Positions 1 to 10,884 of a DNA stretch of 64,000 nucleotides are shown piece by piece. The notes beneath the pieces are model-generated. The model had not been told where the DNA came from, did no database searches, and worked only from the letters and a program-made list of their open reading frames with translations. Origin of the DNA: Gambelia wislizenii (Eukaryota > Chordata > Lepidosauria > Squamata > Crotaphytidae); contig JAUMIR010000005.1 of NCBI GenBank assembly GCA_030847615.1, positions 213,698,645-213,762,644 on the forward strand, in the 5' to 3' direction. The translations under genes were made by a program, and so were the position numbers. Each line of letters opens with the position of its first letter. Within the stretch, counting starts at the first letter, position 1.

Positions 1-210
1 GCGGTAGTCATATAAAAAGCATCTTTCTGTTTGTTTTTTCTATTTCTTTATCTATAATTCCTAATAGATACATTTTTGGCTCCAAAGTAAAATTTACATT
101 TAATATATTTTTTACTAGCTCATGCTTCCAGAATTTTGTTTGCTTTTTTGCAATTCCGCCATATGTGATATAGTGTTCCAGTTTTCCCCTTACATTTCCA
201 GTTTTATCTT
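1..210 (-). mobile_element. L1-type LINE ORF2 C-terminal fragment, antisense, cut by window edge
   Basis: Read on the minus strand, this stretch translates to the C-terminal region of an L1 ORF2 protein: a GTLYHIWRNCKKA-like motif (family form GTxxHMWWxCxxxxxFW) followed by a LEPKMYLLGIIDKE-like stretch. This resembles the L1 tail at 29002-30051. Frames are interrupted, so it is a dead copy. Its 3' end would lie to the left of position 1. The assignment rests on the protein motif, and the right boundary is approximate. Confidence 0.7.
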
Positions 211-1549
211 AAACAGACATGGGGTGAGGAGAGTTTACAAGAAATTATAAAGTAAAAATATACTAATTGTAGATAAATATATATGTTACAACTCTTTTTT
301 TCATTTTCTTCTCTCACTCCCTTCTATTTCTTGTTTTTTCTATAGAATTATTGATTTGAAAGAAATTTCAAGAAGAAATATAGTAGAGATTACTGATGGG
401 AAATAAAATAAAGGAATGAAAAACAATAAAACATGATAATGACAACAGATAAATATCACAACAAAGCAGATTCATTTGAATAGACAGAAAATTTAATTGT
501 ATAAGAAAAATATGATCAAGATAATTATGTTTGCACGTATATAAAAGTGTACTTTAGAATTTATATTATACAATTTATTATAAAAACAATTTAACTCATT
601 TATATAAAATACTTTACCGAACAGACAGTGTATCGTTAAGAAGAAGGAAGGCAGTCATTTTAATGTATTTTTTCCTCAGTGTTTTAAAGTATTGTCTAGT
701 AGGTTAGGTATTTATATGTGTGTAGTAGATAATTGTGATAAGTTTTGTAGTATCTATGTTCTTTTTATGTTTTTCTGTTAGATGTTTAGAAATGTAGTTA
801 TATTTGATAATGTTTATGTTTAATTGTAATAAATATAATTTTAAAAAGATAAAGTGTTGAATGCTGTACATACTGCATAGGAATTGATGGAAAGGACAGG
901 ATGGGAGTGATAGATATAGCATGGGGCTGTAGTTCGGTGTGTCTTCTTTTGTATAATATATGATACAGATGTATGTCTTTCTCCATCCCCAACCTCCATA
1001 TGCATCAGTGTAGCCATCCCTAGTGTCCTTTGATCTGGCAGTCTGGAATATTGATTGTGGTGATTTCAAGGCATGTTCACATGTTCTGCTTTAGTTGGGA
1101 AAAAAATTATGTGCAAGAAATCATGTTAAAACCACACATTGACAGTCCACAACAATGCCTAAGCTATCATGACACTTATATTTCAGTCTGTGTTGACACA
1201 GTGGAAATCTTCAAAGGACCATGATTTGATTTTTGCAGATTTTCCTACACAATAGTCCATTCCTTCTTGGAAAATTAATGGTGGCTCTTAGCAGGTACAG
1301 CTATGATCTGTACATTAACTGTTACTTGGCCTTACACCCCCCTCCAATAATCATAATTTGGCAATATTGGACAGTTCACGAGGTCCCCGGTAGACCAGGC
1401 CAGTCACAAAATTAGGTTCAAGTGAAGGTTGCCCAAAGGCCTACAAAGTTGTCTTGGAAATTCCCCAACAGCCACACCCAGGACATGATTAAGCAAAGCT
1501 CCCTCTGCTTAGACAGAAAACAGTCATTAGGAGTACAAGTATGAGGAGT
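211..1549. other. AT-rich stretch with no recognised gene
   Basis: Only short open frames occur here, with no recognisable domain. The first 650 bases are very AT-rich. I see no confident repeat family, splice-flanked exon or RNA gene. Part of it may be more L1 body, but I could not support that. Confidence 0.4.
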
Positions 1550-2180
1550 GCACTAATCTTGGATGCACAGTGACTGGAACACCTATTATCCCCACTCATC
1601 CTGGTAAATGTCTTTCTTTCACACCTTTCCCCATCCACAACACAGAGGAAGCCATAAGCCCATCAGCCTCAATGTTCCAACCATTAACAGCAATTAATGA
1701 AGCCATAGCTTCTGTTGTTTAACCCTGGGAAACTCACCCAAGCATTGTTTCTCACCCAAAAGACCCCTTAATCATATGATATTGGGTATAAATATTACCC
1801 CAAATCATAGTCAAAGTGTGCACAGTTCCCCACGTGTGGTTACTCTGCCTGTCTGCTGTGCAACCCTCAGATTCAAGTCTGAGTCTTTCTTTGCTGCATG
1901 ATTCTCTGCTCTCCGGACAGGTAATTATAGACCATTCCCCAAATCTATTCCTCTATCCAAATACCTCCTCCTAATTCTTCGTTAGCCTTGTGTGATTGCT
2001 TGTGAACGCGAGTTCATGTGTGAATGCTTCCACGATTATTTTCCAATAGAAACCATTTTTATTTCACTTTGGCTTGGCGTCTCCTCAATTAGTACTGGTA
2101 TACTGGTATGCAAATTTCCTGTAAGTTACTTGGCCTCTCGCAGCCATACCTTTGAGCTAATTAAAATTCCCCAATATAAT
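1550..2180 (+). mobile_element. LTR-like repeat, copy A
   Basis: This stretch is homologous, with much divergence, to 12745-14135 outside the MITE there. Shared blocks include CCATTAACAGCAAT, a TATA-like TATAAATATTA near 1786, TCTATTCCTCTATCCAAA, a GTTAGCCTTGTG block, a polyadenylation-like AATAGAAA near 2044 (AATAAAAAG in copy B), TTAGTACTGGTAT and a closing TTGAGCTAAT. A TATA element followed about 250 bases later by a polyadenylation signal suggests a solo LTR. Exact TG...CA ends and a target duplication were not found, so another interspersed repeat is possible. Confidence 0.45.
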
Positions 2181-2186
2181 ACCATA

Positions 2187-2314
2187 CTTCCGTGTCACTT
2201 CCGTGTACGATTAGAGGCGGTCGCGCCATATTTCACCAAATTTTATTCACAGAAGTTGTCCGTGAATAAAATATGGCATGGCTGCCTCCAATCCTACACG
2301 GAAGTGACACGGAT
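2187..2314. repeat. Foldback (inverted-repeat) element
   Basis: The left arm (2187-2250) contains TGTCACTTCCGTGTACGATT and the right arm (2262-2314) its near reverse complement with TACACGGAAGTGACACGGAT. The arms are about 50-60 bp with a loop of about 11 bases, and the inner stem is ATTTTATTCAC/GTGAATAAAAT. It abuts the end of LTR-like copy A and is rich in CpG compared with its surroundings. No coding capacity. Confidence 0.75.
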
Positions 2315-3194
2315 GATTACGCCAGAGGGACAGCGTCATCCGAAATGGAGTTCCTGCCGTGCAGCAGCACTGAAGCTCTCCCACAAGCTTGTACCGTGGT
2401 AAGACGTGTCTGAAAATGTCCTAAGACTGAAGTCTTCTACAGACTGGAGAGCAAGTCCCATTTTGTGAGATTTACTTCTGAGTACATATGTGTACAGGAC
2501 TGTACTGTGTGGACTGAATTAATCTGAGGAGAGGAGGGGGAGAGAGATTTTAAAGATTCATAAATGAATTATGGTTTGCCTGTTTTGTTGTATTATCTGG
2601 AAATATATTGTTTCGTTATAGGAGACAGGGAAATAGTTTAATTCACTTGGAAAAGTTGCAAGTGGATCACTTTCTGATTGTAAGCAGTAACTGGAATTAG
2701 TCCAAGTACCACTACTCTCATATTTGGTTGAATGGCAGTGTATAAACTGTTGCTCCAATCTGCCACGTGCATTGCTCAGTCTGAGCTTAAAACAACAAGA
2801 AAAAGTCAGAGACAGTGTCTGATCAAGACATTTTGCTGCCTGAAGAGAAGGTGGTGTTCCTCTTCATTACGTGTACTGAAAATAAACTGGCATGTGGCAT
2901 GTCTTTACTTCGCCACTGGTGATGGCTTAGTGTTCTTCACACAGAGGTTGGACAATGGCTTCTTACAAGTAATTTGTTCCTGTTATTCATGTGTATTTTC
3001 AAAAGTTATGCTGTGTTACTTGTGCTGCGCAATACTTGCTTTTATTGCTTTTTGAGATGGAAAAACTTAGTATTGATAAAAATGGCATAAAATTTGGGGA
3101 CAATCCTGTTAAAATGCCTCTTTAAAAGTAATGTTTGGAAGCAACTACAGACTATTACCCATTACACCAATAAAATAATTTAGCTCTTGCTAAT

Positions 3195-3655
3195 TTATTT
3201 ATTTCATTTATATGCTGCCTTTCCCCCAAAGTGGGACCAAAGGTGGCTTCCAAAAATCATCAATTAAAACAATTACAATAACATTTAAAACTATTACAAT
3301 CACAGATAAAATCATTTTAAAAATCATTTTAAGAAAGTTTATAATGATAAATAAAAAGCCTTTTAAAAGCCCCAATGCTTACAGACTATGCATTCAACTC
3401 CTGCTTAAAAATGTCTTTGCCTAAAGACAAAAGGAAAACAGGGAGGGGGCCAGCCTAGCCTCCCATGGAAGGGAGTTCCAGAGGGTGGGAGCAGATGCTG
3501 AGAAGGCTCTCTTGTGTCCTCATCCTGCAAGCCTATGATGCAAAACTCTAGTAAGGTTCATATGGGGAGATAGGGTCTTTCAAGTAGTCTGGACCTAAGC
3601 CGTATAGGGCTTTACAGGTCATGACCAGCACTTCGAATTGCTCCCCAAAACTAAC
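3195..3655 (-). mobile_element. L2-like LINE 3' end, antisense
   Basis: The stretch begins with a TTATTTATTTATTT tail and then the complement of the usual reptilian L2-type end: GCTGCCTTTCCCCCAAAGTG followed by GGTGGCTTCC. An AATTAAAACAATTACAATAA spacer and a block mentioning a CCATGGAAGGGAGTTCCAGA motif follow. The same order recurs at 44728-45660, which supports a shared family. The clade name is from memory; the antisense orientation follows from the tail position. Confidence 0.6.
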
Positions 3656-3711
3656 TTTAGCAATGTAACTTTAATATACCTTCCCCAAAGTAGTAAGTTG
3701 CAAGTAACTGT

Positions 3712-4080
3712 GAGGCAGTTTAGCATAACGGTTTGAGTGCTGCACTAGGACTCTGGGAGACAAAGGTTTTAATCCCTGCTTAACCATGGAAGCCTACTGG
3801 GTGGCCTTGCCTCAGAGGATGGCAATGGTAAACCTCCTCTGAACAAATCTTGCTGAGCACCAGGGAGCCCTGGTGGTGCAGTGGTTAAATGCTGGTACAT
3901 TGTGAACGTTGTGAGTTTGATCCTGCAGAGCTCCAAGGCAGCCTTCCATTCTTCAGTAAAAGTAGTACCCGGCTTGTTGGGGGCAGTTAGCTAACACATT
4001 GTAAACCACTTAGGGAATGCTTTGCACTGATAAGCAGTATAGAAATATAAATGCTATTGCTATTGAAGTCACACAACAAC
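3712..4080 (+). mobile_element. tRNA-derived SINE, interrupted by a Sauria-type SINE
   Basis: The left part (3712-3860) has the head GTTTAGCATAACGGTTTGAGTG and the body AGGATGGCAATGGTAAACC...CTCTGAACAAATCTTGC, as in the copies at 26292 and 39732. The tail GAAGTCACACAACAAC appears only after the inserted element, at 4065-4080. The remaining body between CTTGC and the tail is missing, so a deletion accompanied or followed the insertion. Tail positions match the family ending GAAGGCACACAACAAC. Confidence 0.7.
3861..4064 (+). mobile_element. Sauria-type SINE (tRNA head, BovB-like tail)
   Basis: The head carries a pol III A box in TGGTGGTGCAGTGGTTAAAT and a B box in GAGTTTGATCCTG. The central part has AGTAGTACCCGGCTTGTTGG and ACACATTGTAAACCACTTAG. 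The end GCTATTGCTATT is the simple repeat typical of the BovB-related tail. This is the layout described for the Sauria SINE of squamates (recalled family knowledge) and is the best single clue to the host group. Confidence 0.8.
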
Positions 4081-5579
4081 CACTTATTGTAATTCATTGC
4101 TTTCAAGCTTGTCCTCCACCACACCTGAGTCACTGGAGTAGCTAGGGGCCCCCAGGACAGGTTGTGTTATATGCAAATCTCTCTCTTCCAACAGAGGGAA
4201 ACAGCTGGGGAATGTAGCAAGCGCAGCAAGGAAAATGTCCCTGCTGTCTGCCAATCCTTGCTACTTAGGCAATGTCCTCATTCTGCCTGATGGTAGGACT
4301 AACCCTGCTCAGAAAGACAATGTCAGTGAGGACATGAGCAGATGAAATGAAATGGCGTTCCAAGAGAAAAGGGAAGTGTGACAGACTGCAAGTACAAATC
4401 TATATTAGACTTCATTAATATTGCTGTGGTGTCAGACAGGTAAAAAAGCCAGCCTTCTCCTCAACCCCTTTTTCCTGTCCATTCACTTGAAACAATGAAG
4501 AGAAACAACTCCCCCACCCTTTTCTCATTTGTCTTGGACTGGCACTCTTGATAAGATTATTGAATGCAAATCTTTTTAAGACAGCCAGTTTTGACTGAGA
4601 AAATTTAATATATTAAAGGTTGCAAATATGTTTCGCTTCCCTTGAATTGAGAGATTGACAGATGCAAAATAATAAATGGACATTTTGATAGGAACATTGC
4701 ATTCTTAACATCTCTACAAGGAAAAGGATATCCCTGCAGGAAGGAGAAAGGTGGAGTACTGCCTGTGTAGCATTTCTTGTGCGGCATTGTACAATCCTTT
4801 GCAGGGACACAGGAAGAGGATACGGAAGTTTCTACAGGAAGAAGGAGAAAAGTTCAAACATAAACAGCAGCCAAAAATTACCAACAGTTTTATTAGATTT
4901 CCTCTTGCTTGGTAAATATTTCATTGCAAGTCAATATAATGGAAAAATAAGAGTGAATATATGCTAATTGGACATGCTGAACAGAAATATAGAATTATAA
5001 TGTTAAAGTAATATTTTTTATCAGGAATATTTTTATATTCATTTTTAAGCAATGTAAATAAGTTTAAAACAGCATGCTGGCCATAAGGCCAGTTACTCAG
5101 CCTACAGTCCTCTGTGCAATAACTATTATGATCTCTAAACCTTGTATCTTGATTAATAAGACCAAAAAAAAGAGCTCTTTTTCTTTCCTAGTTTAATGTA
5201 AATCTCCTGAATCATTCAAAGAAAATAATAATTTTTGTAGAAACCAGTATTGGGTAGTTAGAATAGCAACATGCTCATAGTTAATAAAGTGAGAACTGAG
5301 ATGATCCAGATTAAAAAGTAGTTTCTGACATAAAAACTGTTCCGACTGTCCTATGTATCTTCTGACCTGCTGAGCCAAACACAGTCTACTAGTGGCCTCT
5401 GTGAATCTACTGTTTGGCTCTTGCCCTGGACCGCAAAAATAGAATAGGTATGGTCATGCTACACTTGACAGATCAAAAATACATGGAGGAATATGTTTGT
5501 CTTGCTGGGTTATCACTGTTTCTGTAGGTAAGCTATACAGTACATCTTCTGAAGTGTATTTCTATTGTAACCCCCAACA
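4081..5579. other. Non-genic stretch, nothing recognised
   Basis: There are only short open frames and no splice-flanked coding block or RNA gene. Composition is mixed to AT-rich. No repeat family could be named with confidence. Confidence 0.4.
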
Positions 5580-5840
5580 GGCCACACTACTACCAGGCAG
5601 ATCAAACAGACTGCTGAAAGAATGATCTGTATTTATACCATTGCTAGCTACCTCTCTTTTTTCTAATCTATATATTTTTAATTTACTGTATGTTTTTAAT
5701 CTTTTATAATTTAGTATTATTTTAAGGGGGGTTGGGCTAGGGTACTGGGACTATGGAGTTTTTATATTGTAAGCCGCACCGATTGTGTTGCAGAGGGGCG
5801 GGATAGAAATAAATTATTATTATTATTATTATTATTATTC
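5580..5840 (+). mobile_element. L2-like LINE 3' end, sense
   Basis: The stretch ends in TTGTAAGCCGCACCGATTGT, then GGGGCGGGATAGAAATAAAT and an (ATT)n tail. This is the sense version of the L2-type 3' end seen antisense at 3195. Only the untranslated tail is present. The 5' limit is approximate. Confidence 0.6.
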
Positions 5841-5846
5841 AAATTA

Positions 5847-6075
5847 CAGTAGGCCCTTGGTATCTGTGGGGGGTTGGCTCCAGAACCCCCATAGATACCA
5901 AAATCTGTGCATGTGCAAATCCCATTATATATAATGGTGTAGTAAAATGGTGTCCCTTATATAAAATGGTAAAATCAAGGTTTGCTTTTCCCCCGATAAT
6001 TAAAAAATATATATTTTAAAGCCAAGGATGGTTGAATTCATGGACGCAGAATCCATGGATACAGAGGGCCAACTT
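5847..6075. mobile_element. Tigger/mariner-like MITE, TA-flanked
   Basis: The left end CAGTAGGCCCTTGGTATCTG and the right end GGATACAGAGGGCCAACT are imperfect inverted repeats. A TA dinucleotide precedes the left end and TA follows the right end. The interior has the paired GGCTCCAGAACCCCCATAGA and TTGAATTCATGGACGCAGAA blocks of a Tc1/mariner Tigger-type nonautonomous element. A related, opposite-oriented copy lies at 19401-19599. No transposase remains. Confidence 0.75.
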
Positions 6076-6689
6076 ATGCTTACCGGATAAATCACCATCA
6101 GAAACAACTGTTTCTCTTTTTGGAAAGCATCAGTCCCTCTTCTTTCATGGACAGCCAAACTGTATGCTGTGCAGGATATTTGGTCCATGAGTGGTCTGAG
6201 CTCTGTTTTTTTTTTTTTTTAATTGAGCTAGGTCCAAGGTCCAAAGTATTGCAAGAAGCAGGGAGAGAGGAGGGGAGCTACTTATTTTCATGGTTGCCTA
6301 GACTAACTAAATATGTTGTTTTCATTGCTATTTTAGTTACTTGCGGGGGGGGGGATCCTGAATACATCAAAACTCTGCCCTGTGCTACAAGACACACTTT
6401 CTGTTGGTGGGCATCATTGTTTCCCTCCAACCAAAACAAAGCACAAGGGAGCCCCACATGGCATAGCACAAGCTAGCACCTGAACCATGAAGCAGTCTTT
6501 TTCTACCATTTAGAGACCACCCGAGCTTTAAAAGTAAGTGACAATTGTAATGTAACTTCAGTTATTTGCTACTGGGAAAACAATTTAATGACAAATATGA
6601 GTATTATTTTATTGTATTAAATATTATTTGTACTACTATAGCTACTCCTAAATTCTGGCTTAGCTTGTGAGATTTTATGTAGTGATGGG

Positions 6690-7215
6690 GTCCAACTTGT
6701 ATGTCTTTAAAAGAGGATTAGACAAATCCAGGGAGGAGGAAGCTATCAATGGTTACTAGTCACAATAGCTGTGTAGTACCTGCAACTGTATGAATAAGAT
6801 GCTGGACTAGATAGACCCCGTACTCTTCAACATTTCACATATTAAAACTGGGACCCATATAGTCAAGCAACATCAAAGTGTGGTGAAGTTGGGAAACATT
6901 ATTAATGAGGAAGAACAAATAAGATAGGAGATGCCGCAGCAGTTTGATTTTGCCTGAGCCTTCTGGGAAGGGCAAGACTCTACCTCTCCTTTCCTCTCCC
7001 ACCTGCTTGTATTGAACATAAGTCACATTTGTGCTTTAACTCAGTTTGCTACAATTTAAGTAAGGTGAGGACAAAATTGGAAAATAGGAGGAGGCGAGAG
7101 AAACTGGGACATGTTAAAAGCAGCTGATAGAGGATTAATTGGGCTGTCCCTGCCAAACTGGGACAGTTGGAGGGTCTGTAGACCTTTAGTTTGATCCAGC
7201 ATGGCTTTCCTTAAG
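6690..7215 (+). mobile_element. CR1/L3-like LINE 3' end, split by a MITE
   Basis: The left part (about 6690-6819) reads TTTAAAAGAGGATTAGACAA, then GGAGGAGGAAGCTATCAATG and ATGCTGGACTAGATAGACC. The right part (7179-7215) continues with TAGACCTTTAGTTTGATCCA and GCATGGCTTTCCTTA. Joined, these match the ending of a CR1-related LINE common in reptiles (recalled consensus). The break contains a MITE with a duplicated target, which fixes the insertion point. Confidence 0.6.
6820..7178. mobile_element. hAT-like MITE, copy 1
   Basis: This 359-bp element is inserted in a LINE tail. Ends GTACTCTTCAAC and GTTGGAGGGTCTG are imperfect inverted repeats. Flanks TAGACCCC (6812-6819) and TAGACCTT (7179-7186) look like an 8-bp target duplication with two changes. 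It is homologous throughout to 8148-8489: shared blocks AACATTTCACA, CAGGAGATG/TAGGAGATG, GAGAGAAACTGG and ACATGTTAAAAGCAGCTGA. hAT membership is inferred from the 8-bp duplication. Confidence 0.65.
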
Positions 7216-7676
7216 TTCATTATTACGTTTTAGGCAAGGCATTGCCAAAAGGTTTTTGAAAGTCCAAATACACAATCTATACTAGATCTCCCTATCCACT
7301 GATTGTTAACTTTCTCAAAATCTCTCACAGTTAAATTCTTCTTTAGCAAGATTTGTTCTTCCTTATGTTCACCCATGGACCCGTTTTAAAAATTGCTGTT
7401 ACATTGGCTACTTTCCAGTTTTCTGGTATGGAGATGGATCTTGGGGGAAAGTTATATATTTTTGTTAGAAGATCAGCAAATTTTAATTTTTTAAAGAACT
7501 ATTGATTAAATACAAATCAAATCCAGTGGTTTGTGCACTTTTAAAATTGTTTAATAAGGTTTGAGCTTAGATGCCCAGGCTTCTATGGAATCCAGAAGTG
7601 CATATGAACAGTTAAGCCAGTTCCCAGCTGTGCTTTTTCCTGGAGAGGTCTGATATGGTTACACTCACAAATGTCT

Positions 7677-7906
7677 TAAGGAGATTTTCAGACAGTACTG
7701 TTATAGTGTTACTATTCCACTTTATTTGCTATGGCTGCCTCCTCTTGAATCCTGGGATTTGTCGTTTAGGGAGGAGCATTTACAACTCTCAGCCAGAGAG
7801 ATCTTAGGCCTGACTAAACTACAAACCCCAGAATTCCACAGGAGGAAGCCAGAGCAGTTAAAGTGGAATAGTAACGCTATAACAGTGTAGTCTGAAAATC
7901 TCCTTA
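7677..7906. mobile_element. Palindromic MITE
   Basis: A perfect 17-bp inverted pair (TAAGGAGATTTTCAGAC / GTCTGAAAATCTCCTTA) bounds a foldback of about 230 bp. Its arms continue through TTATAGTGTTACTATTCCAC and TGAATCCTGGGATTTG opposite CAGAATTCCACAGG and GTGGAATAGTAACGCTATAA. The same arm sequence recurs at 26728-26945 and at both ends of 34008-35084. Confidence 0.75.
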
Positions 7907-7949
7907 GTTACATCCAGTTTCAATTACTGTAGCATGCTCTGTCATAGAT

Positions 7950-8930
7950 ATACCTTTGGAGTGTGCTCAGAAACATCAACTGGCACAAAGAGCCGCAGCC
8001 AAGCTGCTAACAAGGGCTGGCTACTGAGAGTGCACAGTTCCCATGTTGCAAAAGCCTCACCAACTAACAGTCTTTTTTCAGGCACAATTTAAAGTGCTGA
8101 TTATGACTTATAAAGCTGTGTATGGTTTGGGTTCAGACTATCTCATACCATCGAACATTTCACAAATTGAAACTGTAACATGACTGGCCAAGCAAGATCA
8201 GAGTGTGGTTAAGATGACAAACATTACTAACGGGAAAGAGCACACAAGACAGGAGATGCTGCAGCAGTTTGCTTTTGCTTGAGTCTACTGGAGGGGGAAA
8301 CTCCACCCCTTCCTCTCTTATTCTCCCTGCTGAGTTAGTTGAGTGCTAACTGTTTAGTTTGCAGAAATTTAAGTTTGAAGACAATGGGAGAAAGAGAGAG
8401 AAACTGGAACATGTTAAAAGCAGCTGAAAAAGCAGGGTGACGGAGGATTAATTAGGACCATCCCTGCCAAATCAGGACAGTTGAAGCCCATCTTATCTGA
8501 AAGACTGTATTCTCCTATACAAGCCTACCTGTGCTGTGAGACCTTTCCTCTCATTCCTATCACCATCATACACAGGTCTGGTGGTGGAAATGTGGGAGTA
8601 CACACTGTCTCCCTCCCTTCTGTCTTCTAGTGAAGACTTTTTGACCAGACCAGGTTTCAGAAACTGTTTATGAGCAAAGTTCTTTAAATAGTGTGTTGTA
8701 TCATTTTTTAATGGTTATGTTTTAAATTTATTTTTAATTCTAAAATATCTTACAAATATTTAAGAACTGGAATGACAATCTTTAAAAAAATTGTGTCTGA
8801 AATTACTTTGGGTTATGCTTTTGACTATTTATAAGGAAAGAGTTTTTAATTGTACACTGTACTCTTGTTATTTCTTGATACCTGAAGGATATGTTTTAAC
8901 TTGTTTTTAATTCTGTTACCATGCCCTATA
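7950..8930 (+). mobile_element. L2-like LINE ORF2 tail, split by a MITE
   Basis: Conceptual translation before 8147 gives an AAAKLLTRAG-like motif, and later DNA corresponding to the L2-type ...FKVLLLTYKALHGLG segment, in several frames. After the MITE it resumes near 8490 with ATCTGAAAGACTGTATTCTC, matching the downstream part of such LINEs. Stops and frameshifts show a dead copy. The right limit is uncertain. Confidence 0.5.
8148..8489. mobile_element. hAT-like MITE, copy 2
   Basis: This 342-bp homologue of 6820-7178 is inserted in another LINE fragment. Flanks ATCTCATA (8140-8147) and ATCTTATC (8490-8497) agree at 6 of 8 positions, again an 8-bp duplication. It is noncoding. Confidence 0.6.
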
Positions 8931-9314
8931 TCTTCTCCCTAAATATCTCATAAATGACAATATGCAACACTTAAAGGGGTCTAGTAGACAGGGGTAGACC
9001 AAAAGGTAAGGCCAAACAGAGGTCACAAGGACCCAGGAAGGTCCAAACCCCTAACAGCAGAAGAAAGAGGGTTGGAATCTTTTCTAGAGAAGCAAGGTCT
9101 TAAGGATGCAGCTCTTGACGTGGAGAATGAGTTAGAATTTTTTCCTGTTTATTGCAGAAAGGCTTTTGGTTCGGATTTTCCCCCAATGGAAGGAGTTTGA
9201 TTTACTCATTATCACAAAACCTCAGTCAGCAGAATAGACCATGTGAGGACAGTGAAAGAAATGAAGGTGGAAAAGTGCACTGTTATGATCACTCCTTGAT
9301 CAGATCATGGGCTC

Positions 9315-10806
9315 TTGGCTGTAGAGTTCAGTATAGATCAGGTTTACCCTGAAGGGAGATTTCTCTGGAGGTTACGCCCTAAATTTTTGGAAGATGTGGC
9401 ATGTAAAGAGTGTATCGCCTCAGCACTAGCCCACAGCCTAACTCTTGCTGACATGTACAAGGATGATTTGTGCAGGTGGTGGGAACGTGTGAAGTGCGCG
9501 GTTCGGGCCACTAGCCGGGCTTATGAGACCAATGTTAATGGGAGACAGATTCAGGAGTATCATTTGGCTATTTATCATTTTTTGAAATGTCATTATCGAT
9601 TGAACCAAGGTGTTCCTTTTTCAGAACAAGAGCTTAACTGGGCGAAGGGAGTGATAGCAAGATTTTGCCAAAAGCAAAGACAAAACAGAAAGGGGAGTAA
9701 AAATTTCAGGACTCGAGGTAGTGTGGTCGATGTGGATGAGTGGGCAGGCGCCCGGAGTCCAAAGGCTCCTATCGAATTAAATGGCTTGAGGGCCTCTGAG
9801 TCAGACCCTATTGCATTTAGACCAAGTGAGATGCTGGATATCATGGAGGGATATTACAGACAGTTATATGCTCGGAAGAACATAGATATAGAAGAGATGA
9901 AGGTTTTTTTCCAAGCTTTTTCGGAGGACCAGGTGGGAACCCTCTATAAGGGTTTGAGTCCAGATGACAGGAAGAGGTTGGTCTCTCCTACAGAAGAGCA
10001 AGAAGTTCATGAGGTCATAGTTCAGGGGAAGGGTAAGTCGGCCCCTGGCCCAGATGGCCTCAGTTGGAATTTTTATAAAGTTTACAGGAAGTGGATTGTT
10101 CCCTCTTTAACCACTTTGTTTAATTTTTTGTGGGATAATAATGAGCTCCCTGAAACGTTTTATCAAGGGGTCTTGATTTTTTTCCCAAAGGAGGGCGATC
10201 CTACCCTCCCAAAAAACTGGCACCCCATAGCTCTGACCAACGTAGACTACCACATGTTGGCAAAAATACTGAACAATCGGTTGGCTAAGGCGGCTGATAA
10301 GATTGTGATGGAAGCACAGTCTAGTGCTGTGCCAGGTAGGACTATGGTAGACTCTCTTTGTTTGTTTCGGGAAGTGTTCCGATTCAGCAAGGAGGGAGCT
10401 TGGACTGGTAAAATCCTACAGGTTGACCAGATGAAAGCTTTTGACAATGTAGATCATAGGGAAGCCCTCAAGTGGAAAGGAGTGCCAGAGAGATTTATTG
10501 CTTTAGTTAAATTGTTTTATAGGGATGCAGAGGTGGTTTTGCAAGTCAATGGTCATAGAGGAAAGAGGATTAAGTTAAATTCTGGGATGAAGCAAAGTTG
10601 TCCACTGAGCCCTCTCTTGTATGTTATTGCTTTGGATGCTATCCTGTGTAAGATTAGTTTAGACAAGAGCATCTCGGGGATCCGAATCCCACGTCCGTTG
10701 GACAGTTCGAGGTTGGTTCGGTGTGAATCTGTTAAATTTGTTGCCCATGCTGATGATGTGTCCCTCTTGGTTAAGGACAGGATGGAAGTTAGAAAGATTA
10801 AAGATG
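9315..10806 (+). pseudogene. LINE reverse transcriptase domain (pseudogene)
   Basis: An open frame of about 500 codons contains the linker after the endonuclease and the palm and fingers of a non-LTR reverse transcriptase. Landmarks are GKGKSAPGPDGLSWNFY (about residues 236-252), FFPKEGDPTLPKNWHPIALT, motif A VDQMKAFDNVDHR, motif B GMKQSCPLSPLLY and motif C AHADD. Catalytic aspartates of motifs A and C are present. The usual tyrosine before ADD is histidine. The frame is cut at 10806 by a 78-bp insertion with its own stop. Upstream, the endonuclease part is in another frame, so the protein could not be made intact. The enzyme would have copied its own RNA at the target site. Confidence 0.85.
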
Positions 10807-10884
10807 TTTGTATATATTGTTATTCTGTGTGTGTTTTTTAATACGTGTCGATAACCTAATAAAAATTAAAATTAAAAAAAAAAG
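10807..10884 (+). mobile_element. 78-bp retroinsertion with poly(A), nested in LINE RT
   Basis: The insert ends in an A-rich tail (AATAAAAATTAAAATT then ten A) and is flanked by a perfect 15-bp direct repeat, GAAAGATTAAAGATG, at 10792-10806 and 10885-10899. This is the signature of target-primed reverse transcription by an L1-type machinery. The inserted body of about 50 bp, beginning TTTGTATATATTG, looks like the extreme 3' end of an L1-like LINE. It introduces a stop (TAA near 10840) into the host frame. Confidence 0.85.
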
